A stretch of 64,000 nt of DNA from positions 62,001-126,000 of the forward strand of contig NZ_SLZN01000004.1 in assembly GCF_004346035.1 (NCBI RefSeq). The letters are read 5' to 3'. Position 1 is the stretch's first letter; the number at the start of each line of letters is the position of its first letter. Of this stretch, positions 1 through 7,789 are shown one piece after another. Origin of the DNA: Acidomonas methanolica. Lineage in GTDB: Bacteria > Pseudomonadota > Alphaproteobacteria > Acetobacterales > Acetobacteraceae. The notes below the pieces were generated by a model. That model searched no databases and had not been told where the DNA came from. It worked only from the letters and a program-made list of their open reading frames with translations. The position numbers and the translations under genes are program-made.

Positions 1-598
1 GCATGGCGGGATCGAGCCGGTTGCGGGCGCGAAGCTGGGCGGCGAGGCATTCGGCGAGGCTGCACGCGAAGCAGCCCGGCGGGTCGAAGAGCATCATCGC
101 GGCCCGGATGCGTTCGACCTCGCTGAGCGCCACGCCGAGCGCGGCCGCGAGTTCGGCGGGCGTGCCGTCCAGGCGTCCGGCCGGGTCGAGCATCGCCAGA
201 AGGGCGGCGCCGATCAGCGTTCCGGCGGGGCCGAAGGCGGAGAGGCGGAGCTGCTCGTCCAGCCTTTCGCGCAGGGAGGGAGTCCGGGCGCGCTCGAACG
301 GGCCGTCCCCGTCCTCGGGGATGATTCCGCCGCTGTCCTCGTCATGACGCAGCGTGTCGAGGGGAGCATCGCCAAGCCAGTCCTCGAGGCGGTCGGCCAC
401 GCCGTCGGGCGTGTCGGCGGGATCGACGGCGACGCTGCCGAAGCCGTCGAGTTCCACCAGCGGATTGGTCTCAACCTCCTGAATCAGCCATTCCGCCGTC
501 TCCAGGTTGCTTCGCTGGAGCAGGGCGATGGATTGCTGGAGGCGCGGCGTCATCGCGAGCGCCCCAGTTTGCCGCTGAAGGAAGCCGGGCGCCTGCAT
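1..598 (-). CDS. rpoN: RNA polymerase sigma-54 factor RpoN, N-terminal part (cut by left edge)
   Basis: Sigma-54 directs RNA polymerase to -24/-12 promoters, which need enhancer-binding activators. The reading frame is open from ATG at 598 to the window edge, about 199 residues. It begins with a Gln/Leu-rich region I (MTPRLQQSIALLQRSN from about residue 16), then EWLIQEVETNPLVE and an acidic linker, the usual start of this family. The core-binding part follows; the DNA-binding RpoN box lies outside the window. It starts 8 bp after the lptB stop on the same strand, the usual alphaproteobacterial order lptC-lptA-lptB-rpoN. ATG at 553 is an alternative start, but starting there would remove part of region I. 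Confidence 0.9.
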   Translation of the reverse strand, partial: MQAPGFLQRQTGALAMTPRLQQSIALLQRSNLETAEWLIQEVETNPLVELDGFGSVAVDPADTPDGVADRLEDWLGDAPLDTLRHDEDSGGIIPEDGDGPFERARTPSLRERLDEQLRLSAFGPAGTLIGAALLAMLDPAGRLDGTPAELAAALGVALSEVERIRAAMMLFDPPGCFACSLAECLAAQLRARNRLDPAM

Positions 599-606
599 GG
601 AGGGGG

Positions 607-1395
607 CTAGAGCGAGAAATTTTCCCCGAGATAGACGCGCCGCACGTCCTCGTTGGCGACGATCTCCTCGGGCGTGCCTTCCATCAGCACCTGTCCGCCA
701 TGCATGATGTAGGCGCGGTCGATGACTTCGAGCGTCTCGCGGACATTGTGGTCCGTGATGAGCACGCCGATGCCGCGATCCTTCAGATGCGAGACGAGAT
801 CGCGGATCTCGCCCACGGCGATCGGGTCGATGCCCGCCAGCGGCTCGTCCAGCAGGATGTAGTTCGGCTGGCTGGCGAGCGCGCGGGCGATCTCCAGCCT
901 GCGCCGCTCGCCGCCGGAGAGCGCGAGCGACGGGGAGCGGCGGAGATGGGAGATGCCGAATTCCGCCAGCAATCCGTCCAGCATGGTTTCGCGCCGGGCG
1001 AAATCGGGCTCGACCACTTCCAGCGCGGCGAGGATGTTCTGCTCGACGTTCAGGCCGCGGAAGATGCTGGCTTCCTGCGGCAGGTAGCCGATGCCCAGCC
1101 GCGCGCGGCGATACATGGGCAACTGGGTGATGTCCGCGCCGTCCAGCGTGATCGCTCCGGTATCCGGCTGAACGAGGCCGACGATCATGTAGAAGCTGGT
1201 GGTCTTTCCCGCGCCGTTGGGACCCAGGAGGCCGACCGCCTCGCCGCGCTGGACGGAGAGCGAGACGTTCCGCACCACCGGGCGCTTCTTGTAGCTCTTG
1301 CCGATGCCGTGGGCGACCAGTCCGGGCAGGCTGGGGGCGGGCTGGGCGGTCAGGGTCTCCGCCTCGGGGTGGAGAATGGTCTCGATGTCGCTCAT
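607..1395 (-). CDS. lptB: LPS export ABC transporter ATP-binding protein LptB
   Basis: Cytoplasmic ATPase of the Lpt machine, which extracts LPS from the inner membrane together with LptFG and passes it to LptC-LptA-LptDE. The 262-residue protein has Walker A GPNGAGKT (58-65), a Q-loop (LPQEAS), the signature LSGGE (159-163), Walker B YILLDEP (179-185) and the H-loop His216, plus the C-terminal VYLGENF typical of LptB. About 20 extra residues precede the ABC domain. The start overlaps the lptA stop by 4 bp (ATGA), indicating translational coupling. lptF and lptG are not in the window. Confidence 0.96.
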   Translation of the reverse strand: MSDIETILHPEAETLTAQPAPSLPGLVAHGIGKSYKKRPVVRNVSLSVQRGEAVGLLGPNGAGKTTSFYMIVGLVQPDTGAITLDGADITQLPMYRRARLGIGYLPQEASIFRGLNVEQNILAALEVVEPDFARRETMLDGLLAEFGISHLRRSPSLALSGGERRRLEIARALASQPNYILLDEPLAGIDPIAVGEIRDLVSHLKDRGIGVLITDHNVRETLEVIDRAYIMHGGQVLMEGTPEEIVANEDVRRVYLGENFSL

Positions 1396-2417
1396 GGCGT
1401 GGCGCTCTTGCCGGTGCCCGCGCTTTTACCCGTGCGCGGGGGGGCGCTGCTGCCGGCCTCGTTGGGGATGACCAGGCCCTCGATGCGCTGGCCGGCGGGC
1501 GGATTCATGACGGCCACGCCTGTCTTCATGTTCACGATCGCGGAGGCGCCGTTGTTCTGGTTCTGCCCGCTGGTGACATGGACATGGCCGATGAGCCGCG
1601 CGATCTGGGTCTTGAACATATAGACGCCGCGATCCCCCGTGGCGATCTCGTTGGGGGTGCGGAGCAGGACATGGCCCCAGCCATAGGCGCGGTCCAGCTT
1701 GGAGGTGCTTCCCAGCGGACCGTTATTATCGCCTCCCCCTTCCGCGCCGCCGCCCTTCGGCGCGGATGCGGGCGAGTCCGGCTCGCTGAAGGCGACCAGC
1801 ACGTCGGCGCGGACGCGCTTGCCGTCATTGGTGGTGACGGTGGCGTCGCCGCGTCCGACGGACATGTGTTCCTTCGAGTGATATTCCAGCACGTCGCGGG
1901 CGGTCATCACGTCGTTGGGCGTGGTGATCTTCAGCCCCTTGCCGGTCATGACCATGACGCCCTGATCCATGTCGTAGAGCGCCTTGTCGCCCCAGGCCTG
2001 ATCGGTCGTCGTATAGATATGGACATGGCCGAGCGCCTCGATGCGGTACAGCTCCATGTTGCCGCCCATCGTGCCGTTGCCGCCAGAATCCTGTTGAGAG
2101 TCTTGCTGGGCGTCCTGTTGAGTGTCCGGCTTGGGGGGCGCGTCGCCGGGGGCGGGGGCCTTCTTGCGCAGGAAGCCGATCAACTGATCCGCATCCACCG
2201 TGACGTCGCCGCGCACCGCGCGGGCGTGGTCGAGCATGGTGACGGTCTGGGCGTTGCGGTCATAGGTCTGCGGCCCGGCGGAACTCAGGAAGATCTGCTG
2301 GCCGTGGGACTGGTCCGCCGCCCCGGCGGGCGTCGCGGTTCCCGCCGGGGCGGCCAGAACCGCCGGAGCGGCGAGAAGCGGGAGGGCGGCAAGTAAGGCG
2401 TGGCTCCGGCGCATCAT
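1392..2417 (-). CDS. lptA: LPS export periplasmic bridge protein LptA
   Basis: Periplasmic OstA/LptA-fold protein that forms the beta-jellyroll bridge carrying LPS from LptC to LptD. It opens with an Ala/Leu signal peptide (MMRRSHALLAALPLLAAPAVLAA) and continues with the repeated beta-strand pattern of the family (DHARAVRGDVTVDADQLI, then YDMDQGVMVMTGKGLKI). At 341 residues it is much longer than the roughly 185 of E. coli LptA. The extra length includes a QQD-type repeat near residues 97-111, a Gly-rich insert (GGGAEGGGDNNG) and a GTGKSA-repeat tail. It overlaps lptB and lptC by 4 bp each. Confidence 0.9.
   Translation of the reverse strand: MMRRSHALLAALPLLAAPAVLAAPAGTATPAGAADQSHGQQIFLSSAGPQTYDRNAQTVTMLDHARAVRGDVTVDADQLIGFLRKKAPAPGDAPPKPDTQQDAQQDSQQDSGGNGTMGGNMELYRIEALGHVHIYTTTDQAWGDKALYDMDQGVMVMTGKGLKITTPNDVMTARDVLEYHSKEHMSVGRGDATVTTNDGKRVRADVLVAFSEPDSPASAPKGGGAEGGGDNNGPLGSTSKLDRAYGWGHVLLRTPNEIATGDRGVYMFKTQIARLIGHVHVTSGQNQNNGASAIVNMKTGVAVMNPPAGQRIEGLVIPNEAGSSAPPRTGKSAGTGKSATP
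2087..2127. repeat. Short tandem repeat inside lptA (QQD units)
   Basis: About four imperfect 12-bp units encode QQD followed by T, A or S within LptA, next to a Gly-rich stretch. This is a low-complexity linker between beta-strand segments and a likely site of length variation by slippage. No function is implied by the sequence. Confidence 0.6.
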
Positions 2418-3169
2418 GGCGTGTGGGATTTCGGCGTGCGGGAGCCGGAATCGGCGCTGTCGTCGTTGCGTATCACCCGTTGCGGTCCCGTGAACTGGAG
2501 AATGCCTGCATGCTGATCGAGAAAATAGCCTTGCGCGTCCAGAATGCCAAACGGTCCTTCGGCATGGACGCCGTCATCCGACGCGACGACACTGCGCTTG
2601 AGGTCGATATCGGCGGTCGAGCCGTTCATCAGCGTGCCGTCATCGCGATAGAGCACGACATGGCCCCAGAGATTGAGCGTCTGTTCATGCTGCATGTACA
2701 CGCCGTGATCGGCGCGGATATCGGCCCAGCCCGAGGCGCCGAGGAAGATATCGGCCTCGGGATCGGTGAGATCGACGCGGTCGGGCCCGGTCTGGTGCGT
2801 GAGGCGGGCGGTGATCATGTACGGTCGGCCATGCGTGTCCACCCCGCGATAGACCGCGCCCTCCATGTTCCCGCTTTCCACTTTCGTCCGTGCCATTTCC
2901 CGCAGGGCGGCGCGATTCTCGTTCATCAGCCGGGAGAGTTCCGGCCAGACGGCGATGGAGCCGAGCAGGAGCAGCGCAAGCCCGGGCAGCACCCATTTCG
3001 CCGCGTCGAGCAGCGAGCGGCGGCGGGCGAGATCGGCGGCGCTGGGCACGGGGCGGCTGTGCGCCCGCTCCTGAATCGCCTCGCGGATGGCGGCGAGGCG
3101 GGCGGGATCGCGCGCGAAATCCTCGCGTTGCGGCCGGGGCGGTGGCGCGTGGTCCCCGCCGTCCGTCAC
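2414..3169 (-). CDS. lptC: LPS export inner-membrane protein LptC
   Basis: Bitopic inner-membrane protein that receives LPS from LptB2FG and hands it to LptA. The 251-residue sequence has a Pro/Arg-rich cytoplasmic N-terminus of about 55 residues, one transmembrane helix (about 57-76, WVLPGLALLLLGSIAVW) and a periplasmic LptC beta fold (VDLTDPEADIFLGASGWADI, GHVVLYRDDG). The cytoplasmic N-terminus is longer than in E. coli LptC. It overlaps lptA downstream and kdsD upstream by 4 bp each, so kdsD-lptC-lptA-lptB probably form one transcript. Assignment is by fold pattern and gene order, because the family is weakly conserved. Confidence 0.9.
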   Translation of the reverse strand: MTDGGDHAPPPRPQREDFARDPARLAAIREAIQERAHSRPVPSAADLARRRSLLDAAKWVLPGLALLLLGSIAVWPELSRLMNENRAALREMARTKVESGNMEGAVYRGVDTHGRPYMITARLTHQTGPDRVDLTDPEADIFLGASGWADIRADHGVYMQHEQTLNLWGHVVLYRDDGTLMNGSTADIDLKRSVVASDDGVHAEGPFGILDAQGYFLDQHAGILQFTGPQRVIRNDDSADSGSRTPKSHTP

Positions 3170-4200
3170 GTCACGCCCGCGCGCAGGAGGTCGTGGATGT
3201 GCAGGATGCCGAGGGGGCGGCCCGACTCGTCGAGCACGAACAGGCTCGTGACGGGGCGGGGGCGGGCGTTCATGACGCGCAGGGCCTCCTGCGCCAGCAT
3301 GTCCGGGCCGATGGTCAGGGGATGCGGGTTCATCACCGCATCGGCGCGCGTGGTGGCGAGATCGCGATGCAGGGCGGGGCGGAGGTCGCCGTCGGAGATG
3401 AGCCCGACCATGCGTCCCGCCTCGTCCACCACGCCCATGCAGCCGAACGCCTTGCGCGTCATCTCCAGGATGACGCTGGAAAGGGGGGTCGCCAGACCGC
3501 CCAGCGGCATCGCATCGCCCGCATGCATCAGTGTGTGGACCGGGCGGAGCAGCTGGCCGAGGCGGCCGCCGGGATGGAAGATGCCGAAATCATTCGCCGT
3601 GAAGCCGCGCTGTTCGAGCAGGGCGACGGCGAGCGCGTCGCCGAGCGCCATCTGCATGAGCGTGCTGGTGGTCGGGGCGAGGCCCATCGGGCAGGCTTCC
3701 GGCGCGCGCGGCAGGACCAGCGTGATGCGGCTGGCGCGGGCGAGGGTCGACTCGGGCGCGGCGGTGAGACCGATCACGGCGAGATCGTGCCGGGCGGCAT
3801 ATTCGAGCAGCGCGACGAGTTCGCTCGTCTCGCCGGAATGGGAGAGCACGATCAGCACGTCATCCGGGCCGATCATGCCGAGATCGCCATGCGCCGCCTC
3901 GGCGGGGTGGATATAGAGGCTCGGCGTGCCGGTGGAGGCCAGCGTGGCCTGGATCTTGCGCGCGACATGGCCGGACTTGCCGATGCCCGTCAGAATGACG
4001 CGGCCCCGGCAATGCAGCACGCGCTCGACCACGGCGACGAAGGCATGGCCCAGCGGCGTCTTCTCCGCCAGCGCTTCCGTCAGCGCGCCAAGCCCGTGTC
4101 GCTCGGCGGCCAGGGCGCGCGCCGCGCTGGCGAGAATTCCGGCGGCATGAGGCGTCGGACCGCTGGAGGGGCAAGAGGCAGGCGGCGTCAACTCGGTCAT
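3166..4200 (-). CDS. kdsD: Arabinose-5-phosphate isomerase KdsD (KpsF/GutQ family)
   Basis: Interconverts ribulose 5-phosphate and arabinose 5-phosphate, the first committed step to the LPS sugar Kdo. The N-terminal SIS domain contains ILTGIGKSGHVARK (69-82), the active-site stretch AEAAHGDLGM (100-109) and SHSGET (120-125). Two CBS domains fill the C-terminal third. I chose ATG at 4200 (344 residues) because it gives a normal family length. The frame stays open to 4440, but that extension is low-complexity and includes a 15-bp tandem repeat. kdsC, often next in such operons, is absent here: lptC follows with a 4-bp overlap. Confidence 0.92.
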   Translation of the reverse strand: MTELTPPASCPSSGPTPHAAGILASAARALAAERHGLGALTEALAEKTPLGHAFVAVVERVLHCRGRVILTGIGKSGHVARKIQATLASTGTPSLYIHPAEAAHGDLGMIGPDDVLIVLSHSGETSELVALLEYAARHDLAVIGLTAAPESTLARASRITLVLPRAPEACPMGLAPTTSTLMQMALGDALAVALLEQRGFTANDFGIFHPGGRLGQLLRPVHTLMHAGDAMPLGGLATPLSSVILEMTRKAFGCMGVVDEAGRMVGLISDGDLRPALHRDLATTRADAVMNPHPLTIGPDMLAQEALRVMNARPRPVTSLFVLDESGRPLGILHIHDLLRAGVT

Positions 4201-4236
4201 GCCGGTGTCATCCCGCTTTATGACCGTGCGGTCAAT

Positions 4237-4281
4237 CATTTGCGGCACTGGCATTTGCGATACGGGCATTTGTGGCACGGG
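4237..4281. repeat. Three tandem 15-bp units upstream of kdsD
   Basis: Three adjacent imperfect copies of a unit close to CATTTGCGGCACGGG occupy 4237-4251, 4252-4266 and 4267-4281, directly upstream of the chosen kdsD start. Read in the kdsD frame they would encode a PQMPV-type repeat. Because the period is a multiple of three they keep that frame open. They may sit in the 5' leader of the operon. Confidence 0.7.
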
Positions 4282-4683
4282 AGATTTCTTCTTTTTCCGA
4301 AGTTGCCCAGCGGCTCGCGAAGAAACGGGCCCTGTCGTGCGGGGGGATGCCACTTGCGGCTTCCTGGCGGCCCGGATGCAGGGCCTTAATACCGCCTCGC
4401 CGCTCATCTGCGGGGCGTCGGACGTGCGGTGAAACTCCATGGCGCGCGGAACCCGGCGTTACGCGAGCATTATTTTCCCGCAATGTCGGGTCCTGCGTCG
4501 GTGCGAAGCGTGTCGGGTTCTGCCCCGGACCCGCAGGATTCTGGACCTCACCCGTTGAAAGTCAAGGGTTTCAAGGGGGCGAGTCGCCGGGGCACGATCA
4601 TCGGCGACACAAGGATGACGCTTTCATGGCAATCGCCTATACTCCGAAGATTCGGGCAACTTCGCAGGGAAACTCACACGCCG

Positions 4684-6675
4684 ATGTTGATCTATTCCGA
4701 TGTTCTGGATCAGCCTGCCGCGTCGACGCCGCCAGATCCGGCGGCGGCTGACGCGTCGCGGGTGGCGCGGGCGGTGGACTCAGCCCATGCCGCTCTGGCC
4801 CGGCGCCAGAATGAGGATGGGCACTGGGTCTTCGAGCTCGAGGCGGACGCGACCATTCCCGCGGAATATGTGTTGCTGGAGCATTATCTGGACCGGATCG
4901 AGGATGCGCTGGAGCAGCGGATCGGCGTCTATCTGCGGCGGATTCAGGGCGATCACGGCGGCTGGCCGCTCTATCACGGCGGCGGTTTCGACATGTCGGC
5001 CTCGGTGAAGGCGTATTTCGCGCTCAAGGCGATCGGCGACGATATCGACGCGCCGCATATGAAGCGGGCGCGCGAGGCGATTCTGGATCGTGGGGGGGCG
5101 GCGCGGACGAACGTGTTCACCCGCATCCAGTTGGCGCTGTTCGGCGAGGTGCCATGGCGGGCGGTGCCGGTCATGCCGGTCGAGCTGATGCTGATGCCCA
5201 AGGCGGCGTTCTTCTCGATGTGGAACATGTCCTACTGGTCGCGCACGGTGGTGGCTCCGCTGCTGGTGCTGCGCGCCATGGAGCCGCGGGCGATCAACCC
5301 GCGCGGCGTTCATGTCCGGGAGCTTTTCGTGACGCCGCCCGAGGAGGTGACGGACTGGATTCGTGGACCCTATCGCTCGGTCTGGGGGCGGGTGTTCAAG
5401 CATCTGGACACGGTCCTGCGTCCGATCGAGCCGCATTTCCCCAAGGCTGTGCGGGAGAGAGCCATCAGGACGGCGATCGAGTTCATCGAGCCGCGCCTGA
5501 GCGAGGGCGGACTCGGCGCGATCTATCCCGCCATGGCCAATGTCGTGATGATGTATCGGGCGCTGGGCGTGCCGGATGACGATCCGCGCGCGGCGCAGGC
5601 CTGGCGGGGGGTCCGGGATCTGCTCGTGCATAATGGCGACGAGACCTATTGCCAGCCCTGCGTCTCTCCCGTCTGGGACACGGGACTGTCCGGTCTGGCC
5701 ATGGCGGAGGCGTCCTCCGGCCCGGCGGGAACGGCGCGGGAGGAGACGCGGGCGATGCTGCGCAAGAGCATGGCGTGGCTGCGCGACCGGCAGATTCTCG
5801 ACGTGAAGGGCGACTGGGCGATCAACTGCCCGGATGTGCGTCCCGGCGGCTGGGCGTTCCAGTACGAGAACGATCATTACCCGGACGTGGACGATACGGC
5901 GGTGGTCGGGATGCTGATGCATCGCGAGGACCCGGAGGGCAACGCCGAGGCGATCGAGCGGGCGCGCGAATGGGTCATCGGCATGCAGAGCCGTGGCGGC
6001 GGCTGGGGCGCGTTCGATATCGACAACGATCTGGAGGCGCTGAACCACATCCCCTTCGCCGATCACGGGGCGTTGCTCGATCCGCCGACGGCGGACGTGT
6101 CGGCGCGGTGCGTGTCCTTCCTCGCGCAGCTCGGGCGTCCCGAGGATCGTCCGGTGATCGAGCGCGGGCTGGAATATCTGCGCCGGGAACAGGAGCCGGA
6201 GGGATGCTGGTTCGGACGCTGGGGGACGAATTACATCTACGGCACCTGGTCCGTGCTGTGCGCGTTCAATGTGGCAGGGGTGCCGCATGACGATCCGGCG
6301 GTGAAGCGCGCGGTCGCCTGGCTGGAGGAGACGCAGCGGGCGGATGGCGGCTGGGGCGAGGATTGCGCCTCCTATGAAGGGGCCGATCCGGGGGTGTACA
6401 AGGAGAGTCTGCCGTCCCAGACGGCCTGGGCGGTGCTCGGGCTGATGGCGGTCGGCCGGCGCGACACCGAGGCGGTCCGCCGGGGGATCGCCTATCTCGT
6501 CACCATGCAGGACGAGGTGGGGGAATGGCATGAGCAACCCTATAACGCCGTCGGATTCCCGAAGGTCTTCTATCTCCGCTACCACGGGTACAAGCAGTTT
6601 TTCCCGCTGATGGCGCTTTCGCGCTATCGCAATCTGGGGCTGAGCAATACCGGCCGCGTCGAACACGGTTTCTGA
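4684..6675 (+). CDS. shc: Squalene-hopene cyclase
   Basis: Membrane-associated triterpene cyclase converting squalene to hopene/hopanol, the core step of hopanoid synthesis. The 663-residue protein carries the catalytic DVDD (401-404) in HYPDVDDTA and several QW-type repeats, for example GHWVFELE (47-54), GGWPLYHGG, GGGWGAFD and GGWGEDCASY. ATG at 4684 starts a normal N-terminus; the open frame further upstream lacks family features. hpnG follows after 1 bp and a thioesterase gene overlaps hpnG, so the three look like an operon. Other hopanoid genes (hpnCDE, hpnH) are not in the window. Hopanoids are abundant in acetic acid bacteria and support acid and ethanol tolerance. Confidence 0.97.
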   Translation: MLIYSDVLDQPAASTPPDPAAADASRVARAVDSAHAALARRQNEDGHWVFELEADATIPAEYVLLEHYLDRIEDALEQRIGVYLRRIQGDHGGWPLYHGGGFDMSASVKAYFALKAIGDDIDAPHMKRAREAILDRGGAARTNVFTRIQLALFGEVPWRAVPVMPVELMLMPKAAFFSMWNMSYWSRTVVAPLLVLRAMEPRAINPRGVHVRELFVTPPEEVTDWIRGPYRSVWGRVFKHLDTVLRPIEPHFPKAVRERAIRTAIEFIEPRLSEGGLGAIYPAMANVVMMYRALGVPDDDPRAAQAWRGVRDLLVHNGDETYCQPCVSPVWDTGLSGLAMAEASSGPAGTAREETRAMLRKSMAWLRDRQILDVKGDWAINCPDVRPGGWAFQYENDHYPDVDDTAVVGMLMHREDPEGNAEAIERAREWVIGMQSRGGGWGAFDIDNDLEALNHIPFADHGALLDPPTADVSARCVSFLAQLGRPEDRPVIERGLEYLRREQEPEGCWFGRWGTNYIYGTWSVLCAFNVAGVPHDDPAVKRAVAWLEETQRADGGWGEDCASYEGADPGVYKESLPSQTAWAVLGLMAVGRRDTEAVRRGIAYLVTMQDEVGEWHEQPYNAVGFPKVFYLRYHGYKQFFPLMALSRYRNLGLSNTGRVEHGF

Positions 6676-6676
6676 G

Positions 6677-7336
6677 ATGCTGGGTGCGCTGGTCGGGCTG
6701 ACCGCGGAAGCGAAGATTCTCCGGGACGTCTTTCCCGCCATGCCGGTCGCCGTCAGCGGCGCGACGGAGGCGGGTGCGCGGAAAGGGGTCGCGGCGCTGC
6801 GGCGCAACGGGGCGACGGCGTTGCTGTCGTTCGGCTGCGCGGCGGGGTTGAAGCCGGAGCTGGGACCGGGCGCGATTCTCGTGCCGGAATGGGTGGAGAG
6901 CGGCGGGCGTCGCCATGAGGCCGATCCCGGGCTGCGGCGGCGCTTCGGGGCGGGACGGCCCGGCGTCGTTGGCGGCGGGATGGTGCATAGTCCGGTGATC
7001 GTCGCGACCGCCGCGGAAAAGGCGGCGCTGGCGCTGCGGTCCGGTGGCGCGGCCGTCGATATGGAGAGCGGCGTGGTGGCGGAGAGCGGACTGCCTTTCG
7101 GCGTGTTGCGCGTGGTCTGCGACGATGCGGCGCGCGATCTGCCGCCTGTCGCGCGCGACGTGCTGGCGGGCGGGCGGATCTCGCCTTGGCGGCTGATGGC
7201 CGGGCTGGCGCGTGCGCCGGGGCAGATCGGCGGCCTGATCGCCCTGGGCCGCGACGCCGCGAGGGCGCGGCGGGAGATCGCGCGGTTTCTGCGGTCCGTC
7301 GAGATGGATTCAAATCGGGATATTGCTGGAGGATGA
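6677..7336 (+). CDS. hpnG: Adenosylhopane phosphorylase/nucleosidase HpnG
   Basis: Nucleoside phosphorylase-family enzyme that removes adenine from adenosylhopane on the way to ribosylhopane and bacteriohopanetetrol. The 219-residue protein has the family features: N-terminal GALVGLTAEAKIL, the nucleobase-binding region LLSFGCAAGL, and AVDMESGVVAES, which matches the conserved M-E of purine nucleoside phosphorylases that binds ribose. Its position 1 bp after shc supports the hopanoid role over a general methylthioadenosine nucleosidase. Its stop overlaps the next start (ATGA). Confidence 0.9.
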   Translation: MLGALVGLTAEAKILRDVFPAMPVAVSGATEAGARKGVAALRRNGATALLSFGCAAGLKPELGPGAILVPEWVESGGRRHEADPGLRRRFGAGRPGVVGGGMVHSPVIVATAAEKAALALRSGGAAVDMESGVVAESGLPFGVLRVVCDDAARDLPPVARDVLAGGRISPWRLMAGLARAPGQIGGLIALGRDAARARREIARFLRSVEMDSNRDIAGG

Positions 7337-7743
7337 GCGGGATGTCGGAACAGGAGCCAGGTCAGCGGACAGTGCCGGAGGGGATATTGTCCCTGCGGAC
7401 CATGGCGATGCCGGGTGACACGAATGCCCATGGCACGATTTTCGGCGGCTGGATTCTGGCGCGGATGGATCAGGCGGCCAGCATCGCGGGGTCTCAGCGC
7501 GCGCGGGGCCGCTGCATGACGGTGGCGCTGAACGACATGCGGTTCATCAGGACGGTGCATGTCGGGAACGATGTCGAGATCTATTGTTCCCTGCTGAAGG
7601 TCGGACGGAGCTCGATGCAGTTCCACACCGCGCTTTGGGTGCATGCGCAGCAGGACGACACCCATGTGCTCTGCGCGGAAGGCGTGTTCGTGATGGTCGC
7701 GATCGACGAGGACGGGCAGCCCCGTCCCGTTCCGGAGGTTTAA
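7333..7743 (+). CDS. Acyl-CoA thioesterase, YciA-type hotdog fold
   Basis: The 136-residue single hotdog-domain protein matches YciA-type acyl-CoA thioesterases, which hydrolyse acyl-CoA to free acid. Key parts are the conserved MPGDTNAHGTIFGGWILARMDQAA, with the catalytic Asp/Asn-Gly-Gly environment, and the second strand block VGNDVEIYCSLLKVGRSSM. ATG at 7333 overlaps the hpnG stop; ATG at 7342 is an alternative. Coupling to the hopanoid genes hints at lipid turnover, but no specific hopanoid reaction can be inferred. Confidence 0.85.
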   Translation: MSGMSEQEPGQRTVPEGILSLRTMAMPGDTNAHGTIFGGWILARMDQAASIAGSQRARGRCMTVALNDMRFIRTVHVGNDVEIYCSLLKVGRSSMQFHTALWVHAQQDDTHVLCAEGVFVMVAIDEDGQPRPVPEV

Positions 7744-7789
7744 AGACCGCCCGCCGCCGGCGAACCGATACGCGGAATGTCTCGCGGGG

